Source: Streptomyces sp. NBC_00289
GTDB lineage: Bacteria; Actinomycetota; Actinomycetes; Streptomycetales; Streptomycetaceae
Reading direction: 5' to 3'
NCBI RefSeq assembly: GCF_041435115.1
Contig: NZ_CP108048.1
Location: 46,652 to 110,651, forward strand
DNA length: 64,000 bases
The number at the start of each line of letters is the position of its first letter. Positions within the stretch are counted from its first letter, which is position 1. The notes under the pieces were generated by a model. That model did no database searches and was not told the origin of the DNA. It saw only the letters and a list, made by a program, of their open reading frames with translations. The translations under genes and the position numbers were made by a program. Shown here piece by piece: positions 53,673 through 64,000 of the stretch.

Positions 53673-54305
53673 ATGACCGTGCGAGCAAACGAAACCCTGG
53701 AGCAGGCGGCACGTCGTGACAGCCGGACCGAGGAGTGTGATCCCGCCGGTGCCGTGCGCATGACTGCGACCAACAATGACCGTCAGGCCCACCGCATGCC
53801 CCACCCGAGCGCCGAACCCCCGTGCCCTGACCCGCCCGACCTGCTGCGCTCCGTCTTCCGCCGACACGCGGCCGGCGTCGCCGTCATCACCGCCCACGGC
53901 GACCGGGGCCCCGTCGGATTCACGGCCACCTCGCTCACCTCGGTCGCCGCCCAACCGCCCCTGATCTCGTTCGGCATCGGCACCCGCTCCTCCAGCTGGC
54001 CGGCCGTGTCCCGGGCCGAATACGTCGGCGTGCACATACTCAGCGAGCACCAGAGCGACCTGGCCGCCACCTTCGCCCGCAGCGGCACCGACCGTTTCGC
54101 CCTCCCCACTCACTGGCGCCGGGGACCACAGGGCGTACCAGTACTGGACGACGTCCTCGCCTGGCTGGTGTGCCATATCGTGCAGCACATACCGGCAGGC
54201 GACCACTGCATCGTCATCGCCGAAACCGTCTCCGGCGAGGCGACTGGAAACAGCCGCCCACTACTCCACCACCAAGGACGCTTCCACACTCTCAGCGACT
54301 ACTGA
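53673..54305 (+). CDS. flavin reductase (HpaC/ActVB-like)
   Basis: A 210-aa protein as drawn; the conserved domain starts near residue 55 with LLRSVFRRHAAGVAVITAHG, then GPVGFTATSLTSVAAQPPLI, SFGIGTRSSSW and YVGVHILSEHQSDLAATFAR, ending VVIAETVSGEA-like and PLLHHQGRFHTLSDY. This is the flavin_reduct fold that reduces FMN or FAD with NAD(P)H and hands the reduced flavin to a partner monooxygenase. The start is uncertain; ATGs at 53760 and 53796 are alternatives. The partner may be the NtaA-type enzyme at 50623. Confidence 0.8.
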   Translation: MTVRANETLEQAARRDSRTEECDPAGAVRMTATNNDRQAHRMPHPSAEPPCPDPPDLLRSVFRRHAAGVAVITAHGDRGPVGFTATSLTSVAAQPPLISFGIGTRSSSWPAVSRAEYVGVHILSEHQSDLAATFARSGTDRFALPTHWRRGPQGVPVLDDVLAWLVCHIVQHIPAGDHCIVIAETVSGEATGNSRPLLHHQGRFHTLSDY

Positions 54306-54615
54306 CTTCGGCTCGTAAGAGACGCCAGCTGAGTGAGTCCGTTGTCGAGACGGAGTGTGTGCAGGAGTCGGCCGCGGGGGCGGTGTCGGACCAGCAGCTG
54401 ATCGCGATGCTCGTGGACCGTGCACGTTCGGACGGGCTGCAACTGACCGGTGAGGGCGGGCTGTTGCAGCAGCTGACCAAGCGGGTGCTCGAGTCTGCTC
54501 TGGAGGGCGAGATCACCGACCACGTCGGGTATGAAAAGCACGACGCGGTGGGCAGGAACAGCGGGAACAGCCGCAACGGGACCCGGACGAAGACCGTGCT
54601 GACCGATGTCGGGCC
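54306..54615 (+). pseudogene. IS256/Mutator-family transposase N-terminal remnant
   Basis: Encodes SDQQLIAMLVDRARSDGLQL, LTGEGGLLQQLTKRVLESAL, EGEITDHVGYEKHDAVGRNS and GNSRNGTRTKTVLTDVGP, the N-terminus of Mutator-type transposases. It is cut at 54616 by the end of a large-IS relic preceded by GGGCC. The catalytic domain is missing. Confidence 0.85.
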
Positions 54616-54843
54616 CAGACCTCCGGAATCGGGTTCTTGATCACTGTTGAGTCGGGGTGAGGTGGTAGGTGATCGGGCGGGGGTCGCCGGGGAGGTGGGG
54701 TGGGGTCTGGTTGATTTCGTCGATCAGCAGGGTCAGGGCGTGGGTCAGGCGGGGGCTGCCGGGTGGGTCGAGGGTGACGGTGATCTTCTTCGGCTGGTAG
54801 TCGAGGGTGCCGTGGAGGTGGAAGAGGCTGCGGGTCAGGGTCC
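54616..54843 (-). mobile_element. large-IS end fragment D (228 bp)
   Basis: The right-end 228 bp of the 2.3-kb IS in minus orientation, starting CAGACCTCCGGAATCGGG and ending at GGTCC, where the next fragment begins. The base preceding block is GGGCC (54611-54615). Confidence 0.85.
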
Positions 54844-55071
54844 CAGACCTCCGGAATCGGGTTCTTGATCACTGTTGAGTCGGGGTGAGGTGGTAGGTGA
54901 TCGGGCGGGGGTCGCCGGGGAGGTGGGGTGGGGTCTGGTTGATTTCGTCGATCAGCAGGGTCAGGGCGTGGGTCAGGCGGGGGCTGCCGGGTGGGTCGAG
55001 GGTGACGGTGATCTTCTTCGGCTGGTAGTCGAGGGTGCCGTGGAGGTGGAAGAGGCTGCGGGTCAGGGTCC
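54844..55071 (-). mobile_element. large-IS end fragment C (228 bp)
   Basis: A second right-end fragment of the same length and orientation as D, directly following it and also ending at GGTCC (55067-55071), where complete copy B begins. Confidence 0.85.
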
Positions 55072-57370
<2,299 letters not shown>

Positions 57371-58042
57371 GGTCCGGTACTCGTTGTTGTCGCGCAGGTA
57401 GTTGTTGAGGCGGTCGGCGAGCCAGAGTTCGGTGTTGTAGGCCAGCATCCGCAGCACCATCTGGAGGGTGCGCCGCCCGATCGCGGGCAGGGCACGCTGC
57501 CGGCCGGGGTGGAGCTGGTTGGCGGGGATCTTGACCGGGATCTGCTTCAGCTCGGTCTTGGCGGTGGTCAGGGCCTTTTTGGCCTCGTCCACGTCGGTGC
57601 GGGCGGCGGGGATCTGCTGGTTGATCTTCGCGACGGGGCGGAGCGGGGACTCGATGAGGCGGGCCAGGCGGCGTTCGGCGGCGGCGAGGTCCTTTTCCCG
57701 GTCGCGGACGGTCTGCAGGGCGGCGGCGCGGGCGGGGTTGTCGACCGGTGTGGTGTCATCGGTTTCGGTCATGCGGTAGTCGCACAGCCAGTCGATGCCG
57801 TGCAGGCGGGCCAGGTCCTTGATGGCGTTCTCGATCCGCCAGCGCGAGCGCAGCCAGGCAAGCAGCGACGCGGCGCCCGCGGTCATGTCACTGGTCAGCA
57901 CCTGCAGTCGCAGCACCCCGTCCTCGAACAGGGAAAGCTGCCGGCACACTCCGTAGCCGTCGAACTCCACCAGCTCATCCGCCAGATACACCACCTCGCC
58001 CGATCCGGCTTCGGCTCCGGCTTCGGCTTCGGCTCCGGCTCC
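57371..58042 (-). pseudogene. large-IS transposase remnant (C-terminal half)
   Basis: The minus frame runs from the GGAGCC/GAAGCC repeat (58042) through [20 protein letters not shown] and RWRIENAIKDLARLHGIDWL to NNEYR, where copy B interrupts it. It differs from copies A and B by, for example, QIPVK for QISVK and PAIGRR for PATGRR, and its repeat tract is much shorter. The upstream half is missing; the break lies in the hexanucleotide repeat. Confidence 0.85.
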
Positions 58043-58829
58043 CGGCACCCGCGCGATCCTGGCCGCCGCCTTCGGTCCGAATCCGATGGTGAACTCACCT
58101 ACGCCGGCCGCCTGCTGGGCGCCCTGGACCGCTCCATGCTGCTGCTGGCCGATGCCGCCTTCGACGCCAACGAGTTCCTGCGCGACGTGCAGGCCAGCGG
58201 TGCACAGTTCCTCATTCGTTCCTCCGCGTGCGGGTCATCGAAGCCCAGATCACCGTGCGCCTGGCCGACGGAACGGTCCGCCACGAGCAGTGGCGCCTGC
58301 TCACAAGCCTGCTCGACCCCATCCGCTACCCGGCTGACGAGTTGGTACGGCTCTACCATGATCGGGGGCAGGCGGAGACGACGTATTTCTCGATCAAGGC
58401 CACGATGCTGGACGGCCGTGTCCTGCGCTCCCGCAGCCTGCCCGGCCTCGACCAGGAGGTCTACGCCCTGCTCACCACCTACCAGGCACTCATCCGCACC
58501 GCTTCGGACGCGGCCGGCACCCGCCGGGTCTGGACATGGACCGGATCAGCTTCACCGTCCTGCTCCAGAGCGCCGCCGACCAGGTGATCACCGCGGGCAA
58601 CATCCTCACCCACGGTCCGGCCGACCTGGTCGGCGCGATCGGACGGGCCGTCCTGGACGCACTCCTGCCCGCCTGGCGCCGTCCCCGAATCAAGGCCCGC
58701 ACCCGCAAGAGCCCCACCAGCAAGTACGGCCCGAACGCCGGACAACACCCCACGACCAGCCAGAACTACACCTTCCACGCCGACGTCATGTTCCTCGAAC
58801 ACGGACTTGCATCCCGCCCGCGACGATAA
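58043..58829 (+). pseudogene. IS4-family transposase remnant
   Basis: Successive frames give TRAILAAAFGPNP, then ELTYAGRLLGALDRSMLLLA, DAAFDANEFLRDVQASGAQF, then QITVRLADGTVRHEQWRLLT, YHDRGQAETTYFSIKATMLD (Glu region) and MDRISFTVLLQSAADQVITA to HGLASRPRR. This is the order of an IS4-type transposase from its central Asp onward. The N-terminus is lost at the large-IS junction and at least two frameshifts are present. Confidence 0.8.
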
Positions 58830-59101
58830 ACGCAACGGTGTTGGCGTTGTGTGGAGTACGTGATCATCGACAGCAGCCAGGAGGCCGCATCGTCCGCGGT
58901 GCCCGGGGCGGGGTGCCGCATCCCCGAGCGGCACAGTGCGGGCGGTGCTGTTCGACGCGAAGATGCTGCGGCTGTAGATACCAGCCTGATCGATGTGCGT
59001 TTTCGGGACCCTCTGGGGTGCTCGCGTCAGGTCCCGTGGCTTGAGGCTGCTCAGGACGTCGTTCTTCGAGGAGAGTCCTGCGGTACGGCCTTTAAAGGGC
59101 G

Positions 59102-59495
59102 CTGGAGCAACGGGAGGAGTACCACGCACGTTTCGTGGTGCTTAAAACCCCCGCCATGGACACCATCTCCACCGCGGTACGCCGCCTGCAGCTGCTCAAC
59201 CGTGGCCAGCAGGGCGGAGCCAGACGCGGCCTGATCATCTCCGGGCCAGCCACCACCGAGAAGACCAACTCGCCGACCGGCGCCGCCACCCGAACCAGGA
59301 CCGGCGTCTGCCGGTCCTGTTCATCACCGTGCCGCCGTCCTCCACCCCGAAGATGCTCATCAGCGAGTTCGCCCGCTTCCTCGGCCTGCCGATGCTGGAG
59401 CGGATGAACCAAATCCAGATCACCAACGCCGTATGCGAGCTGCTGTGCGAGATGGGCACCCAGCTGGTCCTGGTCGACGACGTACATTTTCGTTG
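59102..59495 (+). pseudogene. TniB-like AAA ATPase fragment
   Basis: Frames read LEQREEYHARFVVLKTPAMD, TISTAVRRLQLLNRGQQGGA, GLIISGPATTEKTN (Walker A with Glu in place of the expected Gly) and, after a shift, LPVLFITVPPSSTPKMLISE, FARFLGLPMLERMNQIQITN and TQLVLVDDVHF (Walker B). This is the layout of TniB-type transposition ATPases. It is broken by indels and cut at ~59495 before the sensor regions. No TniA-like transposase is nearby. Confidence 0.6.
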
Positions 59496-59502
59496 AGAAG
59501 CG

Positions 59503-59991
59503 TCACTGCAGGTAGCCGTGCATATTCACGAACGCCCCTTGGCTTCCTGAGCTGTTAGTGCAGATTTTCGTTCCAGCAGGAAAAGCCTTCCCGACTCCCA
59601 GATGTTCCGAAACCGTCTCGTCCTGATTGCCGGCCGCAGTGGAGATCAGGCCGCTTTCCTCGGATCCGCAGATGCGCACATTTACTCCTGAAATCTGCCC
59701 ATTGAAGGGGGCGACGTGAGAAGTTACATCGGTTACCACTAGCTTTGACCCTGTCGGCACCACGTAGATTTGCTTCTCCGAGCCAGGAGAGACGCTGAAT
59801 ACGTGAACAGCCTTCGCCTCATCTGCTGAACTGGTCAAAAGCCTGTGCGCACTCGTGACGTTGGCATTGAAACCGTTCGCGCCCTGGATCGTGAAGAATG
59901 TGGCGGCCGTAGCAGCGGTCGGGGCAAGTAGCAACCCGGCCACCAGTCCGACCATCGCCATTCGAGAGGACTGAAAATTGACTTTGCGCAT
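59503..59991 (-). CDS. secreted protein of unknown function
   Basis: A 162-aa protein with a Sec signal peptide (MRKVNFQSSRMAMVGLVAGL, then LLAPTAATAATFF; cleavage likely after the second ATA). The mature part is beta-rich, with EKQIYVVPTGSKLVVTDVTS and two Cys (VRICGSE; TKICTNS). AAGGAAAAAAG precedes the ATG. G+C is lower than the core of the element. No domain was recognised. Confidence 0.65.
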   Translation of the reverse strand: MRKVNFQSSRMAMVGLVAGLLLAPTAATAATFFTIQGANGFNANVTSAHRLLTSSADEAKAVHVFSVSPGSEKQIYVVPTGSKLVVTDVTSHVAPFNGQISGVNVRICGSEESGLISTAAGNQDETVSEHLGVGKAFPAGTKICTNSSGSQGAFVNMHGYLQ

Positions 59992-60099
59992 CTTTTTTCC
60001 TTTGCACGCTAGTGGCTTTAAAAGAGTAGACGTTCACGGGGAACGGAAAGGGGTGGGTAATGTTTGCTCATTTTCCCGAACCGTGGCAGGGGCGTTGTC

Positions 60100-60830
60100 G
60101 GGGGTGGAGGCGTCTGGCGGTGTGTCAGGACGTGGTCGAGGCGGCAGTCGGCTCTCGGTCAGGCCGCGGCGGCCGGTGATCTGGTCTCGGATGGAGAAGC
60201 GGACAGTCATCTACGGACTGTCGTGCCGGTGCCCGGCAGTGATCAGCAGCGACAGTGGCCTTTGCCCCTGCTCGGTCGCGAGGTGGATCTTTGTAGTCAG
60301 GCCGGCTCGGGAGCGTCCGAGGCCATGGTCGTCCGGCTCGGTGTCGATCCCGCCGGGCGGCTCGCGCTGCAGATCCCTTTTTTACGCGCACCGGAGGCGT
60401 GCTGTGGGCACGGCAGACAGTCGAATCCACGCTCACATCCCCAGGTGATCAGACCCTGCGCGTCGGCCTGGGCATGTAGTTGCTCCAGGATCCGCCTCCA
60501 GGTGCCGTCGAGCTGCCACCGCGCTTTCCCCCCAGCACCCGGACGCTGAGATCATCCTCAGCTTCCCCGGCCTCGGCACCAGTCGGAGCCCGGGTGCTCG
60601 CCGAGATCGGAGACGACCGCATCCGCCGACGCCCGCGGCCTGAAGGCATACGCCGGCGGGTCGAGTCCTGCGAGGCTGCTGGTGTGGCATCGGTTCGAGT
60701 TTGTCGTGCCACCAGGCCAGCCGGAAGATGTTGAGGGCGACGGCGGCACTATAGACGTGTTCGAGGTGGGTCTCGGCACGTCCTCGGTAGCGGGCGCGTC
60801 GGTATCGGTCAATCTGATCTGAGCAATTTT
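60100..60830 (-). pseudogene. patchwork of IS remnants (IS6-, IS5- and IS1182-like)
   Basis: Minus-strand pieces include MTVRFSIRDQITGRRGLTES (like the IS6 transposase end at 45535), VDSTVCRAH and KKGICSASRPAGSTPSRTTM (IS5-type first Asp and RKKG region), and RARYRGRAETHLEHVYSAAV (IS1182/IS5-like C-terminus). They lie in several frames with no complete gene. Assignments of individual pieces are tentative. Confidence 0.5.
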
Positions 60831-60992
60831 TACTCGCCTATTATCGTGTCGTCATTGAGACGATCGAGCGGCAATCGATCTTTCGCATATTCTGAAGCCC
60901 CTATCGCCATCAGTGCAACCGATGCGACCGCAACCCTCTATATTAACGTCTGCGACTGAGCCCAAATGACTCATGAAAGTGGAAATGAGCGC

Positions 60993-61413
60993 ATGAAGTA
61001 TAAAATACGCAGGAAGTCGACTATCGCGGCTGGTTCGCTTGCGGTAGCACTTACAGGTCTCATCTGGTCCCCTGGGACTGCTTTTGCGCTCCAAAGTGGC
61101 ACATTCTGTGGTAACTGGAGTGCGAGCTCTGGCCCCGGCTTTGCTGTCATGTATAGAACGCTCAGGTACCATGGTCCGTCCGATTACGTACGTTCGGAAC
61201 ACGGTGTCCACCATGACCGCGACCGTCACACAGAGGCTTACTGTCCCAAATGCTCCAGTAACTGGTTGCGTTTCTCTGAGTGTCCCGAAGGGCAGCTCGC
61301 CGACAGCCTGTATCGGGCCGTTCACTAACCCCTCCGGCGGGCAGTTTGCGAACAACAGTCAAATCACCCTGAGTAACGGCACATATTTTACCGCAGGCTC
61401 ACCTGTGGCTTGA
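60993..61413 (+). pseudogene. secreted protein, probably frameshifted
   Basis: A start MKYKIRRKSTIAAGSLAVAL continues TGLIWSPGTAFALQSGTFCG, a clear signal peptide with cleavage after AFA. This frame ends at 61328 in a His/Arg-rich, unlikely tail. The neighbouring frame from ~61160 reads STMTATVTQRLTVPNAPVTG, CVSLSVPKGSS and NNSQITLSNGTYFTAGSPVA to 61413 and looks like a normal secreted domain. A one-base shift near 61150 would join them. Either a pseudogene or a sequencing error. Confidence 0.5.
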
Positions 61414-62010
61414 TGCTAAAAGCAGCTGAACCGTCGCAGCATGTCCTGATTCCCGTAGAGTGGGTCGCCTTTGACTTGCACCCGGGCGGAGTGACGCCAA
61501 AATGTAGGGGCACATTCCAGCGAACGTTGCAATACATGATCACTTCAGTGTTGCGACGAGCTTAGCCTCGATCGTTCATGAGTCCTCGTCGATTTGTTGA
61601 CGGGGACTCTGCGTTTGTGTGGTGGGGTCTTTTCGGGGCTGGGGCAGGCCGAGGGCCCGGCTCTCGCGTCGGGTGGGCGCCGGGTTCCACTTCACCGGTG
61701 TGGTGGTGCGTGTTGTCGGGACGGGCGATGTGGCTGGTCAACCGGGGTTCGGCAGGGCGTGGAGCCTGACGATCACATGGCTGATGACAGCGGTCCAAGG
61801 CCTCGGGCGTACGGGTGTGGTCTGCCGCGCTGGCAGGTGGGGCAGGTGATCCTTGCGCGCGAACGGCTCGAACACCTCCGCCGCGAACGCCTCCAACTCA
61901 CCACGCACCACAGCAATCCCGTCCGGAGTCACACGCCCTCAACGCAACACCCGGCCCAAAGGACACGCACCACAAAAACCGACCTGATCAAGCCCTAGCT
62001 AGGAGAAAAC
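61414..62010. other. gene-poor stretch with a possible IS701-like start fragment
   Basis: A minus-strand frame at 61850-61932 reads MTPDGIAVVRGELEAFAAEV then FEPFARKD, resembling the N-terminus of IS701-type transposases. The rest shows nothing recognisable. Confidence 0.35.
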
Positions 62011-62904
62011 ATGAACCTCGCGTGGCTGTCCCGTTCCCGCGGCGCCGTCGTTACCGGAGTTATAGTCATGGCAACACTGGCTGGGACTGGCGCATGTAGC
62101 AGCAACCTACCCGACACTGACGCAGTGGGTCACAAGGAAACACGAGCCGCGAAACTCACCCGTACTGAAAAGCAGCGGCTGAACTGGGTGAACATAGCAC
62201 TGGATAGCCCTGAATCTGAGCACCTTTTTCCCCAAGCTCGCAAGCTCGGGATGCTGGCTGGTGTGAACCGGCAAGGACCATTGCGCGCAAAATACCACAG
62301 CCAACTCCAGCCAGGCGAGACGGTAGAAGTCGATCTCGCCTGTACTGGTGGTAGAACCGCCTCGCTCACCGTCACGTCCAGCCACCGCAGCAAAACCATC
62401 ATAGACACGTGTCCCAACGACACCGCCTCGGTAGAGCCACACTTTTTCACTGCGATGGGAAGTGTTATAGACGTTTTTATCACAGGGCGCAGCGGGGGCG
62501 CCGTTGCAGCCATCACCCATCAGATCAATACAGCCACCGCCCCTGCCCAAGACCGAATGATGGCTAGTCAAGCACAGGCTACACTGTTCGACGATGGTGA
62601 AAAAGAATATATAGGCGGAGGAATCCTTGGTGTGCGCGAGCTCACAGACCTCTCCCCGATAACCGTCAAGAAGAGGCAAGCAATTAAAATTCAGGCTGCA
62701 TGCAAAGGCGTCGGATCGGTCACCATCTCGGCTGTTTCCGGAAAGGCCATGGCCAGCAAGAAGTACCCCTGTTGGAATGATGGATCCATTGCAACGGCGG
62801 ACTTCGGGATTACGTCTGACAGCCGAGCTCTCGAAGTGCGTTTCGAAGCAGATAAGGGCACCACCGGCGGGATCGCATACGGTATCTACGCGGAGCAGCC
62901 GTAG
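62011..62904 (+). CDS. lipoprotein of unknown function
   Basis: A 297-aa protein with AGGAG nine bases before the ATG. The signal region SRGAVVTGVIVMATLAGTGA is followed by a lipobox LAGTGAC, so the Cys (~29) is likely acylated and the protein surface-anchored. The mature part contains two similar beta-type halves (TVEVDLACTGGRTASLTVTS; AIKIQAACKGVGSVTISAVS), suggesting an internal duplication, each with a partner Cys (IIDTCPND; KYPCWND). No catalytic motif is visible. Confidence 0.75.
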   Translation: MNLAWLSRSRGAVVTGVIVMATLAGTGACSSNLPDTDAVGHKETRAAKLTRTEKQRLNWVNIALDSPESEHLFPQARKLGMLAGVNRQGPLRAKYHSQLQPGETVEVDLACTGGRTASLTVTSSHRSKTIIDTCPNDTASVEPHFFTAMGSVIDVFITGRSGGAVAAITHQINTATAPAQDRMMASQAQATLFDDGEKEYIGGGILGVRELTDLSPITVKKRQAIKIQAACKGVGSVTISAVSGKAMASKKYPCWNDGSIATADFGITSDSRALEVRFEADKGTTGGIAYGIYAEQP

Positions 62905-63169
62905 TCAGCCTCGATCCGTCGTGAGCTCCAGTGGCCAATCGGGGGGTGGTTCTCTCCGAGTGCGTGTCGCTGCGGGCTCCATCAGGGGTCCAGTCACCAG
63001 GTAGTGGATGCGCCGTTTCCTGCTCCCTCAGGCGGACACGCTCACTGAGCCTCTTCAGCGGCCACTCCCCAAGGTGAATGGGTGCCGAAGGTTGACCGCG
63101 GCACGGCCTGCAGTGATCGGCAACTTTGCGGAGACGGCCGTCACCCGATCGGTGCCAAGCTGAACAAGC
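62905..63169. other. gene-free gap
   Basis: No complete gene was recognised between the lipoprotein and the helicase fragment. Confidence 0.4.
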
Positions 63170-63592
63170 TCACTGATCGCAAGACCGCTTTCCGCGTCGG
63201 GCCTGCAACACGCCCTGCCCGACCGAGGCATACGTCGCAAACACCGTCACCAGATCCGGCCCCGCCGTCCACGCCACCAACTCGCCGGGATCCGTCGTAC
63301 ACGGCACACCCTGACTCTCCTCAGCACGCAGAGAACACACCCCAACCATCGCCCCACGCCGACCACCACCACGCCACGCGCCGGCCATCTGCACCAGCAG
63401 ATCCAACGTCGGCACCAAAACCAGCACCCGGCGCGCCGAAAGACGGTTCGCAGACTCCACACCGATCAGCGTCTTACCGGACCCAGTCGCAGCAATTACC
63501 TGCGCCCGCAACCCCTCCGGCGGCTCAGAGAGAACCCTCAGAACCGAATCAACGGCCTCAACCTGATGCGGACGCAACGTCACAGGTGACAT
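63170..63592 (-). pseudogene. truncated telomere-linked helicase (N-terminal part)
   Basis: A 140-aa product with GGAG before the ATG: MSPVTLRPHQVEAVDSVLRV (Q-like motif), then AQVIAATGSGKTLIGVESAN (Walker A of superfamily-2 helicases), RRVLVLVPTLDLLVQMAGAW (motif Ia) and LVTVFATYASVGQGVLQARR. It stops before the DEAH box. Streptomyces linear replicons commonly carry such a helicase gene (ttrA-type) next to the telomere. Here only the N-terminal third is left, so it is probably non-functional. Confidence 0.65.
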
Positions 63593-63856
63593 TCTTTACT
63601 CCTTCTCTCGCTTCTTTCCACGAGGCGAATCGAGGGCTGCTCAGTTCAAGGAACTCAGATACTGGAATCCATCCAGTCCCTCACCGCTCCGACCCAAAAT
63701 TACCTGGAGAGGTACCTACCTAACATCCCAGACTCTATCTACCCAGCAGAAGTGACGCACGCCGTTTGTTCTGGAAGTGTGGAGATGTGATGAGTCGACC
63801 TAGAGTCAGCGGTCAGAGATACGAGCGAGCCCCTCTCCTTACTGCCGCCTTTTTGG
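63593..63856. other. subtelomeric spacer
   Basis: No gene was seen between the helicase start and the terminal hairpins. It is somewhat AT-richer than the hairpin block. Confidence 0.5.
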
Positions 63857-64000
63857 GCCGCCCGGAGGGTGCGTCAGGTCCCGTACTGGACTGCGGAGCA
63901 GGCCGGTACGGGACTGATCCGGCGTCAGCCGGATCGCCGTATCGCGGAGCGATACGGCCAGGCAGAACGGAGTTCCGCCCTCCCGCGCGGAGCGCGGGAA
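63857..64000. repeat. linear-replicon telomere with GGA-loop hairpins
   Basis: Six successive hairpins. CCC-GGA-GGG (63861-63869). GTCCCGTAC...GTACGGGAC (63878-63914) with inner TGC-GGA-GCA. GATCCGGC-GTCA-GCCGGATC (63916-63935). GCCGTATCGC-GGA-GCGATACGGC (63936-63958). GAAC-GGA-GTTC with GGC/GCC flanks (63961-63979). TCCCGCGC-GGA-GCGCGGGA (63981-63999). Three-base purine-rich loops closed by C-G pairs are the hallmark of Streptomyces telomere 3' overhangs. The actual bases differ from the archetypal CCCGCGGAGCGGG start I recall. Confidence 0.85.

Noticed and set aside
50623..54305. Monooxygenase plus flavin reductase as part of an antibiotic biosynthetic cluster (SnaA/ActVB-like)
   Set aside because: No polyketide, peptide or other biosynthetic genes are present; the linked importer suggests catabolism instead.

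Overview
The window is high-G+C actinobacterial DNA and almost certainly comes from a Streptomyces linear replicon, either a linear plasmid or a plasmid-like chromosome arm. Three independent signals support this. There is a tap/tpg telomere-maintenance gene pair at 25.8-28.0 kb. A plasmid-type replication gene next to it carries internal iterons (24.3-25.8 kb). The last ~145 bases (63.86-64.0 kb) are a string of hairpins with GGA loops, which is the architecture of a Streptomyces telomere, so the right edge of the window looks like a physical DNA end. WhiB, DUF5999, DUF6207, DUF6233 and DUF2637 proteins also point to Streptomyces.

Layout. 0-5.5 kb is debris: IS5, ISL3 and ligase remnants plus one intact 882-bp IS5-family element. 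5.5-19.1 kb is a conjugation module read leftwards: WhiB regulator, small plasmid proteins, DUF2637 (Spd-like) membrane protein, FtsK/TraB-type DNA translocase, transglycosylase/NlpC wall hydrolase, small pilin-like and VirB6-like membrane proteins, an SCO6880-like protein and a VirB4-like ATPase, then RRQRL-type, Pycsar-effector-like (frameshifted) and GGDEF proteins. Repeats flanking the translocase gene are candidate transfer-origin (clt) sites. 19.6-23.7 kb, read rightwards, holds a GntR regulator and an operon of an HTH regulator, an asparaginase-like enzyme and a PPC-domain protein. 23.8-28.6 kb is the replication and telomere module (HTH protein, Rep with iterons, Tap, Tpg).

From 28.6 to 63 kb the DNA is a mosaic of insertion sequences and broken genes. 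A 1.6-kb unit (IS5-family transposase plus a 180-aa companion gene) occurs twice in inverted orientation. Part of a Uma2 gene is duplicated. A large IS with a tandem hexanucleotide inside its transposase gene occurs twice intact; the second copy sits inside relics of the same IS, all joined at the same GGTCC site. The 882-bp IS occurs three times. Inside the mosaic lies a lower-G+C catabolic island (46.6-51.9 kb): a polyamine-type ABC importer followed by an NtaA/SnaA-type flavin monooxygenase, with a flavin reductase on the far side of an IS. Subtelomeric genes (59.5-62.9 kb) encode small secreted proteins and a lipoprotein, followed by a truncated helicase and the telomere.

Functionally, the intact core is a self-transmissible linear element: Rep and iterons start replication, Tap and Tpg cap the ends, and the FtsK/T4SS-like operon moves the DNA. 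Many genes elsewhere show single-base frameshifts. This fits decaying terminal DNA, but sequencing error cannot be excluded. No tRNA, rRNA or CRISPR array was seen.
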